In this document: positions 17,483 to 24,889 of the stretch, one piece after another
Position numbering within the stretch: the stretch's first letter is position 1
Layout: each line of letters opens with the position of its first letter
NCBI GenBank assembly: GCA_029785825.1
Contig: JAFLYY010000001.1
Location: forward strand, 1,395,374 to 1,459,373
Direction: 5' to 3'
DNA: 64,000 nt
Origin: Nitrososphaerota archaeon
GTDB lineage: Archaea; Thermoproteota; Nitrososphaeria; Nitrososphaerales; Gagatemarchaeaceae
Translations under genes and position numbers: made by a program
The notes under the pieces: generated by a model
The model's input: only the letters and a program-made list of their open reading frames with translations
Databases searched by the model: none
Told to the model about the DNA's origin: nothing

Positions 17483-17812
17483 TCAGAAGGCGTTGACCTC
17501 CTCAAGGGTGATCAGGCCGTTGGTTCCAACCATCTTCTTGACCGGCGCGAGCACTTCTTGGACTTTTTCGTATTCGCCAACAGTCTCAATGATGATCGGG
17601 AGATTGACTGACAGTCCGAGCACGTCAAACCTAGCCGCGCCGCGGACACCGTAACCTTTGACTCCCTGGACCACGGTAGCACCACCTATGCCGTGCTCCA
17701 CGTAAAGCGCGAGGAGTGAGTCGGCCAAGCCTTTCCCTCTGAACTGGTCATGTGATCGGGCTCTCACGGTGAGTTTCAACATCCGCTTCATCGGGGGCCT
17801 TGGTTCGGCCAC
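17483..17812 (-). CDS. DUF190 protein (PII-like) linked to CrcB
   Basis: A 109-residue protein of the DUF190 family, whose fold resembles the PII signalling proteins. Visible signature: DQFRGKGLADSLLALYVEHGIGGATVVQGVKGYG, then LPIIIETVGEYEKVQEVLAPVKKMV. DUF190 genes very often sit next to crcB and are thought to modulate the fluoride channel. The GTG at 17812 lies three bases past the crcB stop, so translation is likely coupled. It is transcribed behind a fluoride riboswitch, giving independent support for a fluoride-related role. Confidence 0.9.
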   Translation of the reverse strand: MAEPRPPMKRMLKLTVRARSHDQFRGKGLADSLLALYVEHGIGGATVVQGVKGYGVRGAARFDVLGLSVNLPIIIETVGEYEKVQEVLAPVKKMVGTNGLITLEEVNAF

Positions 17813-17815
17813 CTG

Positions 17816-18202
17816 CTAGCCGCCTCCCGCGATCAGCAGAACCACTGCCCTCCCAAGGAATATCGACAAGACCGAAAGTCCCAGGTTCAACCCCATGTCG
17901 GCGGCTGCCGTGATGAGCATCCCCGTGTCCATAAGGTTTGCAGACTCGAAGGCCAGCGAGGACATGGTGGTGAAAGAGCCGCAGAACCCTATGCCAAGCA
18001 AGAGCACGAAACCGCCGCCCAGGCCAAGCTTCTGGACCGCAGCCATGACGACGCCCAGTGCAAGGCTTCCGATGACGTTCACGGTTAGCACGGATAGTGG
18101 TAGGTTTCCCCAGAACATACTTCTGCTCGTGATGGCATAGCGTAGCGTAGCGCCGACCACAGCTCCCACCGCCACGTAAAGCAAATCGTATCTCAGATTC
18201 AA
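17816..18202 (-). CDS. crcB: CrcB/Fluc fluoride exporter
   Basis: A 128-residue protein with four membrane helices that forms a dimeric fluoride channel. The family motif GFCGSFTTMSSLAFE (usual GxxGxxTTFSTF) contains the fluoride-lining Phe/Ser/Thr track, and GATLRYAI is the N-terminal signature with the conserved Arg; VNVIGSLALG holds the pore Asn. The start is TTG at 18202, preceded by a GTGA Shine-Dalgarno-like sequence at 18207-18210. A fluoride riboswitch of the crcB type lies just upstream and can pair with the start region, so expression should rise when fluoride is present. Confidence 0.96.
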   Translation of the reverse strand: MNLRYDLLYVAVGAVVGATLRYAITSRSMFWGNLPLSVLTVNVIGSLALGVVMAAVQKLGLGGGFVLLLGIGFCGSFTTMSSLAFESANLMDTGMLITAAADMGLNLGLSVLSIFLGRAVVLLIAGGG

Positions 18203-18220
18203 CCGCTCACTTGTTTTTGT

Positions 18221-18276
18221 ATAGTAGAAGCTATTGGCCCGTTACGCACGAGCGGTTACGGCGAGCTTCACCGCCA
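18221..18276 (-). ncRNA. Fluoride riboswitch (crcB motif) with start-codon-sequestering platform
   Basis: Reading the minus strand: P1 is GGCG (18275-18272) with CGCC (18263-18260); the P1 loop holds GAAGCT (18269-18264), which pairs perfectly with AGCTTC (18232-18227) as the known pseudoknot; P2 is GCTC (18253-18250) with GGGC (18240-18237), preceded by AAC and followed by CAAT, then TAC after the pseudoknot. This matches the aptamer layout of the known bacterial crcB structure nearly element for element. The segment AACCGCTC (18257-18250), part of P2, is also complementary to GAGCGGTT (18208-18201), which covers most of the Shine-Dalgarno region and the first two bases of the crcB start TTG. 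Hence ligand binding should free the start: an ON switch for fluoride. Confidence 0.88.
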
Positions 18277-18298
18277 GAACAAGGGTTCTTGCGTTGGC

Positions 18299-18307
18299 AC
18301 TTAAACT
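18299..18307 (-). promoter_or_regulatory. TATA-like box for the fluoride operon
   Basis: AGTTTAAGT on the minus strand lies about 25 bases before the first base of the riboswitch P1 helix, predicting a transcript that begins with the aptamer. Confidence 0.45.
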
Positions 18308-18432
18308 GCTCGCCTGCGGGGGTCATAGCTCAATATACTGTCCAAGAAGTCAAACTGCCTTGGGCGGCCGCTTCGAATAGCCGGAGTCGACTTCTTTCTA
18401 TCACACGGAATCGATTATGAGCTATTTGATAA

Positions 18433-18523
18433 CGGGCCCGGTGGGATTCGAACCCATGGTCTCTGAGGCGCATGTCTTCAGCTCCGAAGGCTGACGCCTT
18501 AATCCGTGCTAGGCTACGGGCCC
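18433..18523 (-). tRNA. tRNA-Arg (TCG) with a 15-16 nt insertion in the variable loop
   Basis: The acceptor arm GGGCCCG/CGGGCCC with discriminator G, D-arm GCC...GGC, anticodon arm TCAGC-CTTCGGA-GCTGA (anticodon TCG) and T-loop TTCGAAT are all clear. The variable region between anticodon and T stems is 20 nt instead of about 5. An AGAC repeat (or CATG repeat) brackets a 15-16 nt extra stretch, as expected for a small non-canonical intron. Removing it leaves about 76 nt. The first T-stem pair is A-C. A long-arm Leu or Ser identity was considered, but the anticodon and D-arm fit arginine. Confidence 0.82.
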
Positions 18524-18548
18524 GGTTAGGCGCGCCGGCCTCGTCTAA

Positions 18549-19586
18549 TTAAGCCATGGCAGCGATGCTGTTCGCGAAGGGAGGCTCGAGGATTCCCCTC
18601 TCTGTTATCATGGAAGTGACCAGGTCGGGAGGTGTCATGTCGAAGGCGGGGTTGGCCACCGGGATTCCTTTGGGAGCTATGCGCCGCCCCCTTATTCGGA
18701 CGACCTCGTCAGCCGCCCTCTCTTCGATGGTGACTTGGTCGTGCGCCCGGACCAGGTCGAATGTGGACGCGGGCGCGGCAGGATGGAAGGGGACGCCGTG
18801 TCTCTTCGCCAGCACGGCCTCCTGGTAGGTCCCGATCTTGTTGAAGACGTATCCGTCCCTGGTAATCCTGTCTGCTCCGACCACGACCCTATCCACGCGC
18901 CCTAGGCTGAGCATATGGCCGACGGCGGTGTCTGAAATCAGCGTGCAGGGTATCCCGTCGTGTGTGAGCTCGAATGCGGTGAGCCTCGCCCCCTGCAGCG
19001 CGGGGCGGGTCTCCGGGACTATGACCTTGACGAGCTTCCCCTGCTCCACCGCTGCCCTGACCACCCCCAGCGCGGTGCCGTACCCGACTGTTGCGAGCGC
19101 GCCTGCATTGCACTGGGTGAGTATTGTGTCCCCGTCATGTATTAGCTCCGCTCCCCGCCGGCCCATCTCCCTGTTGACCCTGACGTCTTCATCCTCCATC
19201 TTCATCACCTCGGAGGACACGTCCTCCCTTGCGCGTCCCACAGTAGGCGCGGCCCTGGCCTTCTCCATGACCCGGTCGACCCCCCAGAACAGGTTCACGG
19301 CGGTGGGCCTCGTAGACTTCAGCAGGGACGCGCTGGACTCCATGTCCCGCAGGAGGTCCGGGAGGCGGGAGGCCTTCGAGCGGCGGGCGGCAAGGGCCAC
19401 CCCCATGGCCGCGGCCACTCCAATAGCCGGTGCGCCTCTGACCACCATCGTCCTTATCGCCGAAGCGACCTGCTCCGGGGTGGAGTATCGTACATAGGTC
19501 AACTTGGATGGAAGGGCCGTCTGGTCGACCATCTTGATGCGGTCCCCCTCCCAGGTCACCGTCCTGAGGGTGAAGAAGTCAGCCAT
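18549..19586 (-). CDS. mtnA: MtnA/eIF2B-like sugar-phosphate isomerase
   Basis: A 345-residue protein of the methylthioribose-1-phosphate isomerase family. Diagnostic stretches are VRGAPAIGVAAA, TQCNAGALATVGYG with the catalytic Cys, ETRPALQGARLTAFEL, and VGADRITRDGYVFNKIGTY with the catalytic Asp. Known activities are MTR-1-P to MTRu-1-P in methionine salvage, or ribose-1,5-bisphosphate isomerisation in the archaeal AMP pathway; without a nearby RuBisCO or AMP phosphorylase gene, methionine salvage is favoured but not certain. The ATG at 19586 (MADFFTLRTV) is chosen over upstream in-frame starts because the family begins there. It is divergent from endA and precedes tRNA-Arg. Confidence 0.9.
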   Translation of the reverse strand: MADFFTLRTVTWEGDRIKMVDQTALPSKLTYVRYSTPEQVASAIRTMVVRGAPAIGVAAAMGVALAARRSKASRLPDLLRDMESSASLLKSTRPTAVNLFWGVDRVMEKARAAPTVGRAREDVSSEVMKMEDEDVRVNREMGRRGAELIHDGDTILTQCNAGALATVGYGTALGVVRAAVEQGKLVKVIVPETRPALQGARLTAFELTHDGIPCTLISDTAVGHMLSLGRVDRVVVGADRITRDGYVFNKIGTYQEAVLAKRHGVPFHPAAPASTFDLVRAHDQVTIEERAADEVVRIRGRRIAPKGIPVANPAFDMTPPDLVTSMITERGILEPPFANSIAAMA

Positions 19587-19674
19587 GACCTCCGAACGGA
19601 GCGGAGTGCACAAAAGGGTTTCCGGTTTCTCCCCCAATCACCTTCAAATAGAGTCAGGGCGTGTCCGGGTTCCG

Positions 19675-20220
19675 TTGCAGGAGGAGCACACAGGAGGAGC
19701 CGAAGTCCGACCCTTCGAGGGAGTCATCAGGGACAGAGGGGTGAAGATAATAGACAAGGAGAGGTTTGGAGAGCTGGAAGAGTCGGGATACGGCACTCGG
19801 GAAGGGGATGTGCTCGCCCTGAGAGATTACGAAGCGTTGTATCTCCTCTATTCGAAGAAGCTGCTCCTGCAGGGGGAGCGGGGCGACGTGAGCTTCGAAG
19901 AGCTCGCGGAGCTCTCACAGAAGAAGGAGCGAGACTCGTGGACGAAGTTCGTGATATACAGGGACCTCAGGAGCCGTGGGTACACCGTGAGGGAAGGGTT
20001 CGGGTTCGGGACTGATCTCAGGGTGTACGAGCGCGGAGACTACCCCAAGAAGCCGGCGAAGTACGTCGTCTTCGCTCTGGACGAAGGGATAGAGAAGGGG
20101 ATGTATGACCTCCAGAAGTCGGTCAGGGAGATGGCCAAGATGGGGAAGGAGGCCATCATCGCCGTGATTGAAAGGAGAGGGGAGGTCATCTACTACAAGG
20201 TGAGCAGGGCAAGGTTCTGA
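19675..20220 (+). CDS. endA: tRNA-splicing endonuclease subunit (EndA), unusual active site
   Basis: A 181-residue EndA of usual monomer length, which cuts introns at bulge-helix-bulge motifs. The catalytic domain shows Tyr in TDLRVYERGD and Lys in VIYYKVSRA, but where family members have His (pattern HxxY) this protein reads KKPAKYVVFAL, so the expected His is Pro. Either it is a partner (structural) subunit of an alpha-beta enzyme, or another residue replaces His. The start is TTG at 19675, 28 bases after a CAAATA-type TATA element near 19645. All tRNA genes in this window carry intron-like insertions, so splicing capacity matters here. It may be co-transcribed with ubiA. Confidence 0.88.
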   Translation: MQEEHTGGAEVRPFEGVIRDRGVKIIDKERFGELEESGYGTREGDVLALRDYEALYLLYSKKLLLQGERGDVSFEELAELSQKKERDSWTKFVIYRDLRSRGYTVREGFGFGTDLRVYERGDYPKKPAKYVVFALDEGIEKGMYDLQKSVREMAKMGKEAIIAVIERRGEVIYYKVSRARF

Positions 20221-20225
20221 CCCAG

Positions 20226-21071
20226 ATGAACGCCAGAGGGGCGCTTGACCTGGTCAGGCCGGTCAACTGCGCCATGATCGGGTTCGCGGTGATCATCGGG
20301 GCGTTCGTGTCCAAGCCGCCGACCATCCTGGTCGCACAGCTGGCGCTGGGGTTCCTGACCGGGTTTTTCATCTGCGCCTATTCGATGGTGGTCAACGACG
20401 TATATGACGTGGAGGTCGACAGGATTAACAGGCCCGAGAGGCCGATTCCCAGCGGAAGGGTCACCGTCCAAGAGGCAGACAGGCTCTCCGTCGCCGCCCT
20501 TGCGGCGGGTATGGCGTGCTCCATACTTTCGCTCAACCCGCTAGCAGTAGCGGTTGCAGCAGTCTACGCCGCGCTGTCGTGGGTTTACAACAGCCGGGCC
20601 AAAAAGTCGGGGCTTCCGGGGAACATCATAGTGGCTTCGTCCCTCGCAATCCCATTCATCTACGGAGGGGCCGTCGCGGGAGGCGCCGTCGCCGGCTCCC
20701 TACTCCTACTCATGGCTCTCACCGCCTTCTTCTCCGGGGTAGGGAGGGAGGTCGTCAAGGCCATGGCGGATGTCGAGGGGGATGCCCGCAGGGACGTCGA
20801 CTCCGTCGCCAGGAGGAGGGGGCTCGGCTTCGCTTCGCGCGTCGGGGCGGGGTTCTTCTCCCTAGCCGTGCTTACGAGCTGGGTCCCGCTCCTGACCGGG
20901 CTCGCCAACGAGGTCTACACCCTGGGCGTGGTCGCACCAGACGTGATTTTCGTCTATCTCGCGGCTGCCATCCTAGTGCGCGGAGACCCGGCTAACGCGT
21001 ACAGGGTCAAGAACATAGCCCTGGCCGGAATGACGGTCGGGCTGCTTGTCTTCATCGGAGGGGCGCTCTAG
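20226..21071 (+). CDS. UbiA prenyltransferase, probable digeranylgeranylglyceryl phosphate synthase
   Basis: A 281-residue membrane protein with about eight or nine helices. The first aspartate-rich motif NDVYDVEVDRINRPERPIPSGRV and the second DVEGDARRDVDSVARRRG bind magnesium-diphosphate of the prenyl donor. In archaea without quinone clusters nearby, this subfamily and length usually add the second geranylgeranyl chain to geranylgeranylglyceryl phosphate, an ether-lipid step at the membrane. A quinone or haem O prenyltransferase is less likely given the motif spacing. ATG at 20226 lies six bases after endA; the next gene starts three bases after its stop, so endA, ubiA and rfcL are likely one transcript. 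Confidence 0.85.
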   Translation: MNARGALDLVRPVNCAMIGFAVIIGAFVSKPPTILVAQLALGFLTGFFICAYSMVVNDVYDVEVDRINRPERPIPSGRVTVQEADRLSVAALAAGMACSILSLNPLAVAVAAVYAALSWVYNSRAKKSGLPGNIIVASSLAIPFIYGGAVAGGAVAGSLLLLMALTAFFSGVGREVVKAMADVEGDARRDVDSVARRRGLGFASRVGAGFFSLAVLTSWVPLLTGLANEVYTLGVVAPDVIFVYLAAAILVRGDPANAYRVKNIALAGMTVGLLVFIGGAL

Positions 21072-21073
21072 CC

Positions 21074-22246
21074 TTGTGGACGGAGAAGCACCGGCCAAGG
21101 AAGCTCGAAGAGATGGTGGGGAACGAGGAAGGGAAAGCGAAGCTCGCTCTCTGGCTGAAGAAATGGAAGCCTGGCGGGAGGGCGGCGCTGCTGGTCGGCC
21201 CCCCCGGGACGGGCAAGACCACCACGGTCCATCTGGTAGCCGACGACATGGGGCTGCAGCTGGTGGAGCTGAACGCCAGCGACGCGAGGACCAAGGATAG
21301 GCTCGACAAGAAGCTGGGAGAGGCCATCTCCAGCACCAGCCTTCTGGGAAGGACCATGGTGTTCCTGGACGAGGTCGACGGCCTCGCCGGGAGGGCGGAC
21401 TACGGCGCCATCGATTTCATCAAAGATGCCGTGAAGAAGAGCGAGAACCCAGTGGTCATGGCGGCCAACGACCCCGACTCTGACCAGGTGAAGAAGCTGG
21501 GGAGCGCCGTGACCAAGATCGAATTCAGGAGGGCCGATCTCCAGGTGGTCCGCCAGAGGCTGGAGGCGATAGCCCGTCTGGAGGGGGTCGACTTCGGTCC
21601 GGGCGAGATCGAGGAGCTGGCCAGGGTAGCGAACGGAGACCTGAGGGCCGCTATCAACTCCCTGCAGGTGGGGGTCCCGGCGCGGAGGGACGAGGAGCTC
21701 ACGGCGTCTGAGTCGATTAACGCGTTCTTCGACGCGACCGACGAGGGGGCGGCCCTGGCCGCACTCAGGGCCTTTCCAGGTCAGCCGAGGGAGAAGGTCA
21801 GGGACCTGTTCACCTCGGTGGTCAGGTCAGGAATCCACGAGGAGAGGAAATCAGAGGCCCTCGACGTCTTATCTCGTGCAGACATTCTCCTGGGGAGGAT
21901 GATGCGCGGGAAGGACTGGAGGCTTTTGCGATATCTGGACCCTACGCTCGCGTCAGAGCTCTGGAGGTCTCTCGGGGACGGGGGGCCCAAGTACACCATG
22001 GACGCCGTCCCCTGGCCTCTGCAGCTGAGAATCTGGAACGACTTCAGGAGGCTAAAAGAAATCGCGTCAGCCGCCGGCCGGAGGCTCGCGATCAGCCAGA
22101 AGGGGTTCCTGGTGGAGGACATGCCGTTCGTCATCATCCTCTGCTCCGATGAGGGTTTCCGTGATTCTCTTGTTAAGAGCCTGAACCTGGACGAGGGCTA
22201 CGGCACGTTTCTGGCGAAGGAAGCGGCGAGGAGGACCGGGCGCTAG
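21074..22246 (+). CDS. rfcL: Replication factor C large subunit
   Basis: A 390-residue AAA+ protein with the RFC start WTEKHRPRKLEEMVG, Walker A VGPPGTGKTTT, LNASDARTKDRLDKK, Walker B FLDEVDGLAGR and sensor AANDPDSD. It lacks the SRC arginine-finger box, as expected for the single large subunit of the clamp loader, and extends beyond the collar domain into a C-terminal region. It loads PCNA together with the small subunit (2026-2973). The start is TTG at 21074, two bases after the ubiA stop. It converges with the wHTH gene, overlapping it by four bases at the 3' ends. The length is at the short side for RfcL. Confidence 0.94.
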   Translation: MWTEKHRPRKLEEMVGNEEGKAKLALWLKKWKPGGRAALLVGPPGTGKTTTVHLVADDMGLQLVELNASDARTKDRLDKKLGEAISSTSLLGRTMVFLDEVDGLAGRADYGAIDFIKDAVKKSENPVVMAANDPDSDQVKKLGSAVTKIEFRRADLQVVRQRLEAIARLEGVDFGPGEIEELARVANGDLRAAINSLQVGVPARRDEELTASESINAFFDATDEGAALAALRAFPGQPREKVRDLFTSVVRSGIHEERKSEALDVLSRADILLGRMMRGKDWRLLRYLDPTLASELWRSLGDGGPKYTMDAVPWPLQLRIWNDFRRLKEIASAAGRRLAISQKGFLVEDMPFVIILCSDEGFRDSLVKSLNLDEGYGTFLAKEAARRTGR

Positions 22247-22539
22247 CTGGGGAGCGCGGCAGCGGCCGTCCCTCCCGACTCCTTCCAGTCTGCGTAGAAC
22301 CTCGAAAGGGCGCCCGTCAGTGGGTTCTCGGGGTCCACCCGGAATATCCTTATCCTGTTGAAGCGCTTCTCCGTGATGAGCCCCGACTTGGTTAGGAACT
22401 CCAAGTGCCGCACGGCGGCGCCGTGAGACAGGCCCGACCTCCGCGTGATTTCGGAGACGTTGAGTTCCCCGGTCTCCAGCATCACGGTGAGTACCTTCGC
22501 CCTCCCGTAGGAGGACATCAGCTCCTCAAGCTCTAACAT
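22243..22539 (-). CDS. ArsR-like winged-helix protein
   Basis: A 98-residue winged helix-turn-helix protein. The HTH reads LNVSEITRRSGLSHGAAVRHLEFLTKSGLITEKR, followed by a wing (FNRIRIFRVDPENP). It probably binds DNA as a dimer. It overlaps the orc1/cdc6 3' end by 14 bases on the same strand, so it is co-transcribed with, and possibly coupled to, the replication initiator. No metal-binding cysteines are present, so it is not a classic metal sensor. The target is unknown; the linkage to cdc6 makes a role in its expression possible. Confidence 0.8.
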   Translation of the reverse strand: MLELEELMSSYGRAKVLTVMLETGELNVSEITRRSGLSHGAAVRHLEFLTKSGLITEKRFNRIRIFRVDPENPLTGALSRFYADWKESGGTAAAALPS

Positions 22540-24763
22540 CTGCGACCATCCCCTTTTCGAGCTCGGCCATCAGCTCCTTCGCCGAGACGAGGGAGAGCCC
22601 TATCATCGTAGTCCTCCCCCGGACTCCCTTACCAGAGAGCTGGGTCTCGATGATCCCTTTCCTTGAGAGCTCGCTGATGTCGCTCCACACCTGGGTGTGG
22701 TGGTATGCGGCAAGCTTCATGTCCTCGCAGAGGGCGGAGTAGCTCTTCTCCACTTCCCCGATGGTAACGTAGGCCGAGCCTCCCTTTTTCAGGAGGGCGG
22801 ATGCCGCCAGCAGTAGCAGCTTCTGGTGCATGGTCAGGTAGGCCAGCTCCTCCTTCCTGAGCTGAGGTGGGAGCGAGGCTTTGGCAGATCTTATGTGCTC
22901 TGGGAGGACCCGCGGCGACCCCGAATCGTCCGCCAGTTTCCCCGCCCTCCAGATCAGATCCAGGGCGTAGCGAGCGTCGCCGTACGTCCCCGCAATATCG
23001 GCGGCCAGCTGAATCATGTCGTCGTCAAAGCAGCCGTCGTTGAACGCTTCGACCCGGGAGGCGAGGATGTCTGCGAGCTGCTCCGACGGGTAGCCGTCAA
23101 GTACGATCTCGTTCCACTGGAGCGAGCTGAGCGTGCTCAGGTCCACCTTCTTGAGGTAGTCGGTCGTCTTGGATATCAGGACAGACGACAGCACCTGACT
23201 CCCGGGCGCCATCTCTCTTAGGCGGGTGATGATATACAAGGAAGACGGGTCGGAGAGGACCAGGGAGTCGACCTCGTCGAAGGCGATGACGAGGTGCATC
23301 CGGTTCGTCCTGAGCTCCTCGACCAAAGCGGTCAACAGTTCCTCGAAGCTGTACCCTCGGGTCGGGTAGTTCTGGCCGAGCGACTTTAAGGCCTTCACCA
23401 TTATGGCCTGGATGGTCCTATCTATCCTGCAGTTGACGTGCACGACCTTTACGAGATTTCCGTAGAGAGAGGCCTTCCTCGGCAGCGACTCGAGGAGGAG
23501 CTTCTTCGCCAGCATGGTCTTTCCCGAGTTATGCGTCACGGTGAAGTCGTCCAAGAGATATCGCCTGTCTCCGTCGACCCGGAAGCCGAAATACTCCTCT
23601 TCCCCTAGAGGTTTCAGCGCGAAACCGGTCCTTAGGACGCTCATCTTCTGCTTCCGCAGTGGCGCCTGTTTTCGCTTGACCCTAGTGGGAATCTTGGAGA
23701 TGTCCCCCGAGATCCCGACCCTGTACTGCGGCCCTTTACGACCAGACTGGTCGTGAGAAGACTTCGCCCTGACGAAGGCGTAGAACCCTAGGCTCCGGGC
23801 TACAAATGCCGCGTCCTCAGCCAGCTGTCTCGATTCTGTGATGTAATCGAAGGACCCTGTCTCCAGGCTGCCGTCTGCGTCGAGCAATCCAGCCAGAACT
23901 TCGGAGCGTGTCTTTCTCGAGCCGAACTTGTACTGGAATGGGATGAACTTCGATTCAGCTGTCATCTTGTAGAGGCCCAGCGCCATCAGGTCCTTGGCCA
24001 GATCGTTCAGTAGCGTTTGGCCGCCTGTCCTCCCCACCATTAGCGTGCGTTGTTGAGCTTGACCTGCCGGGTACTGGCGTGTTTTCGGCGCGTATTTTTC
24101 AGACTGCTCCTTTACGATTGTTGCAATTTCCGCGTCCGCCGAAGTGATGCCTGTGCTGCCATGAGTACCCCCACCACCCCCTAGACATATGCCAAGGAAA
24201 TGCGGGTCGATGGGTCCTTCCGGTATCTTCGGGAAGTCGGCTCCGGTCCTGACTAACTTGTACAACGCCTTAGGACCAACGTGCAGCCTTTGGAGCTTCA
24301 GTAGCTCGCTTACCCGGACATCCTTGACAACCCCGTCCGTGCCGTCCGATGGCTTTCGTGGGCATTCCCTCGGTCGGGCCTGTATGACAGTGAGGATGTG
24401 GTCTTCGGAGACGACGAACGGTTTCCCCTTGAAGGGTTGGACTTCGACCATTTTTCCAAAGCCATGCACCGTCTCAAGCACTCGTCTCGGTGTGCTATCT
24501 GGACCCATCAACAAATCTCCTTGAACCACATCTTCGACGCGTTTCATTGGGCCGTTGAACGTCAGAACGAGTTGTCCCTTTCTGTGGCATCCCACCGGAC
24601 CCGTTATCATCACCGTCTGGCTCGCCTTCGAGGCGTTCTGCGCCACGCCCTGGAAGTAGAGCTCTAGCTTCTTGAGCTGCGCTTCGCGGTGGGGAATCTG
24701 GTGAGGGAGGTACTCCTGAAGGAGTACCGATTCGTCCCTGAAGACCGAGCGTGGTGGTGTCAT
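22526..24763 (-). CDS. orc1/cdc6: Orc1/Cdc6 replication initiator precursor, interrupted by an intein
   Basis: The 745-residue precursor splices to about 391 residues, the normal length of archaeal Orc1/Cdc6. After removal of residues 59-412 the Walker A motif reads GPVGSGKTMLAKK. Walker B is IAFDEVDSL, sensor 1 lies in SSVLISKTT (a variant position), followed by sensor 2 SRVEAFNDG... region and a C-terminal winged-helix (about the last 90 residues) that recognises origin DNA. It binds origins and loads MCM. ATG at 24763 lies about 30 bases after GTTATAAAAG, a strong TATA box. The intein makes ATP binding, hence initiation, depend on splicing. Confidence 0.95.
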   Translation of the reverse strand: MTPPRSVFRDESVLLQEYLPHQIPHREAQLKKLELYFQGVAQNASKASQTVMITGPVGCHRKGQLVLTFNGPMKRVEDVVQGDLLMGPDSTPRRVLETVHGFGKMVEVQPFKGKPFVVSEDHILTVIQARPRECPRKPSDGTDGVVKDVRVSELLKLQRLHVGPKALYKLVRTGADFPKIPEGPIDPHFLGICLGGGGGTHGSTGITSADAEIATIVKEQSEKYAPKTRQYPAGQAQQRTLMVGRTGGQTLLNDLAKDLMALGLYKMTAESKFIPFQYKFGSRKTRSEVLAGLLDADGSLETGSFDYITESRQLAEDAAFVARSLGFYAFVRAKSSHDQSGRKGPQYRVGISGDISKIPTRVKRKQAPLRKQKMSVLRTGFALKPLGEEEYFGFRVDGDRRYLLDDFTVTHNSGKTMLAKKLLLESLPRKASLYGNLVKVVHVNCRIDRTIQAIMVKALKSLGQNYPTRGYSFEELLTALVEELRTNRMHLVIAFDEVDSLVLSDPSSLYIITRLREMAPGSQVLSSVLISKTTDYLKKVDLSTLSSLQWNEIVLDGYPSEQLADILASRVEAFNDGCFDDDMIQLAADIAGTYGDARYALDLIWRAGKLADDSGSPRVLPEHIRSAKASLPPQLRKEELAYLTMHQKLLLLAASALLKKGGSAYVTIGEVEKSYSALCEDMKLAAYHHTQVWSDISELSRKGIIETQLSGKGVRGRTTMIGLSLVSAKELMAELEKGMVADVRA
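23528..24589 (-). mobile_element. Intein in Orc1/Cdc6 Walker A, probably with a decayed homing endonuclease
   Basis: The insert starts with Cys (CHRKGQ) after GPVG and ends VTHN before Ser of SGKT. Block B-like FVVSEDHILTV and the terminal FGFRVDGDRRYLLDDF are present. It is 354 residues. The second LAGLIDADG motif LAGLLDADGSLE is intact, but the first reads FLGICLGGGGG, with Gly where a catalytic Asp is normally found (LGDG), so DNA cutting is probably lost while splicing should remain. It is of a different type from the MCM intein. Confidence 0.93.
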
Positions 24764-24787
24764 AAGGGTTGAATCATCTTTCCAGTT

Positions 24788-24798
24788 TCTTTTATAAC
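24788..24798 (-). promoter_or_regulatory. TATA box of orc1/cdc6
   Basis: GGTTATAAAAG on the minus strand is centred about 30 bases upstream of the ATG at 24763, a strong archaeal TATA element. Confidence 0.65.
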
Positions 24799-24889
24799 CT
24801 TAGGCATGCACTTGATAGAACCAAGGGTAGAGGGTTCGCCGAAAGTATTCTGACAAAGTGGAAATAGCCTGACCCAGCGAGGAGGGGCC

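Noticed and set aside
18433-18523. Reading the Arg tRNA as a long-variable-arm Leu or Ser tRNA
   Set aside because: Anticodon loop CTTCGGA gives TCG, and the extra bases do not form a proper variable stem.
24764-24889. Replication origin (ORB elements) next to orc1/cdc6
   Set aside because: TTCCAGTTTC and AAGTGGAAATAG are reminiscent of ORB halves but do not form the known element with its G-run, and no clear repeat array is present; left open.
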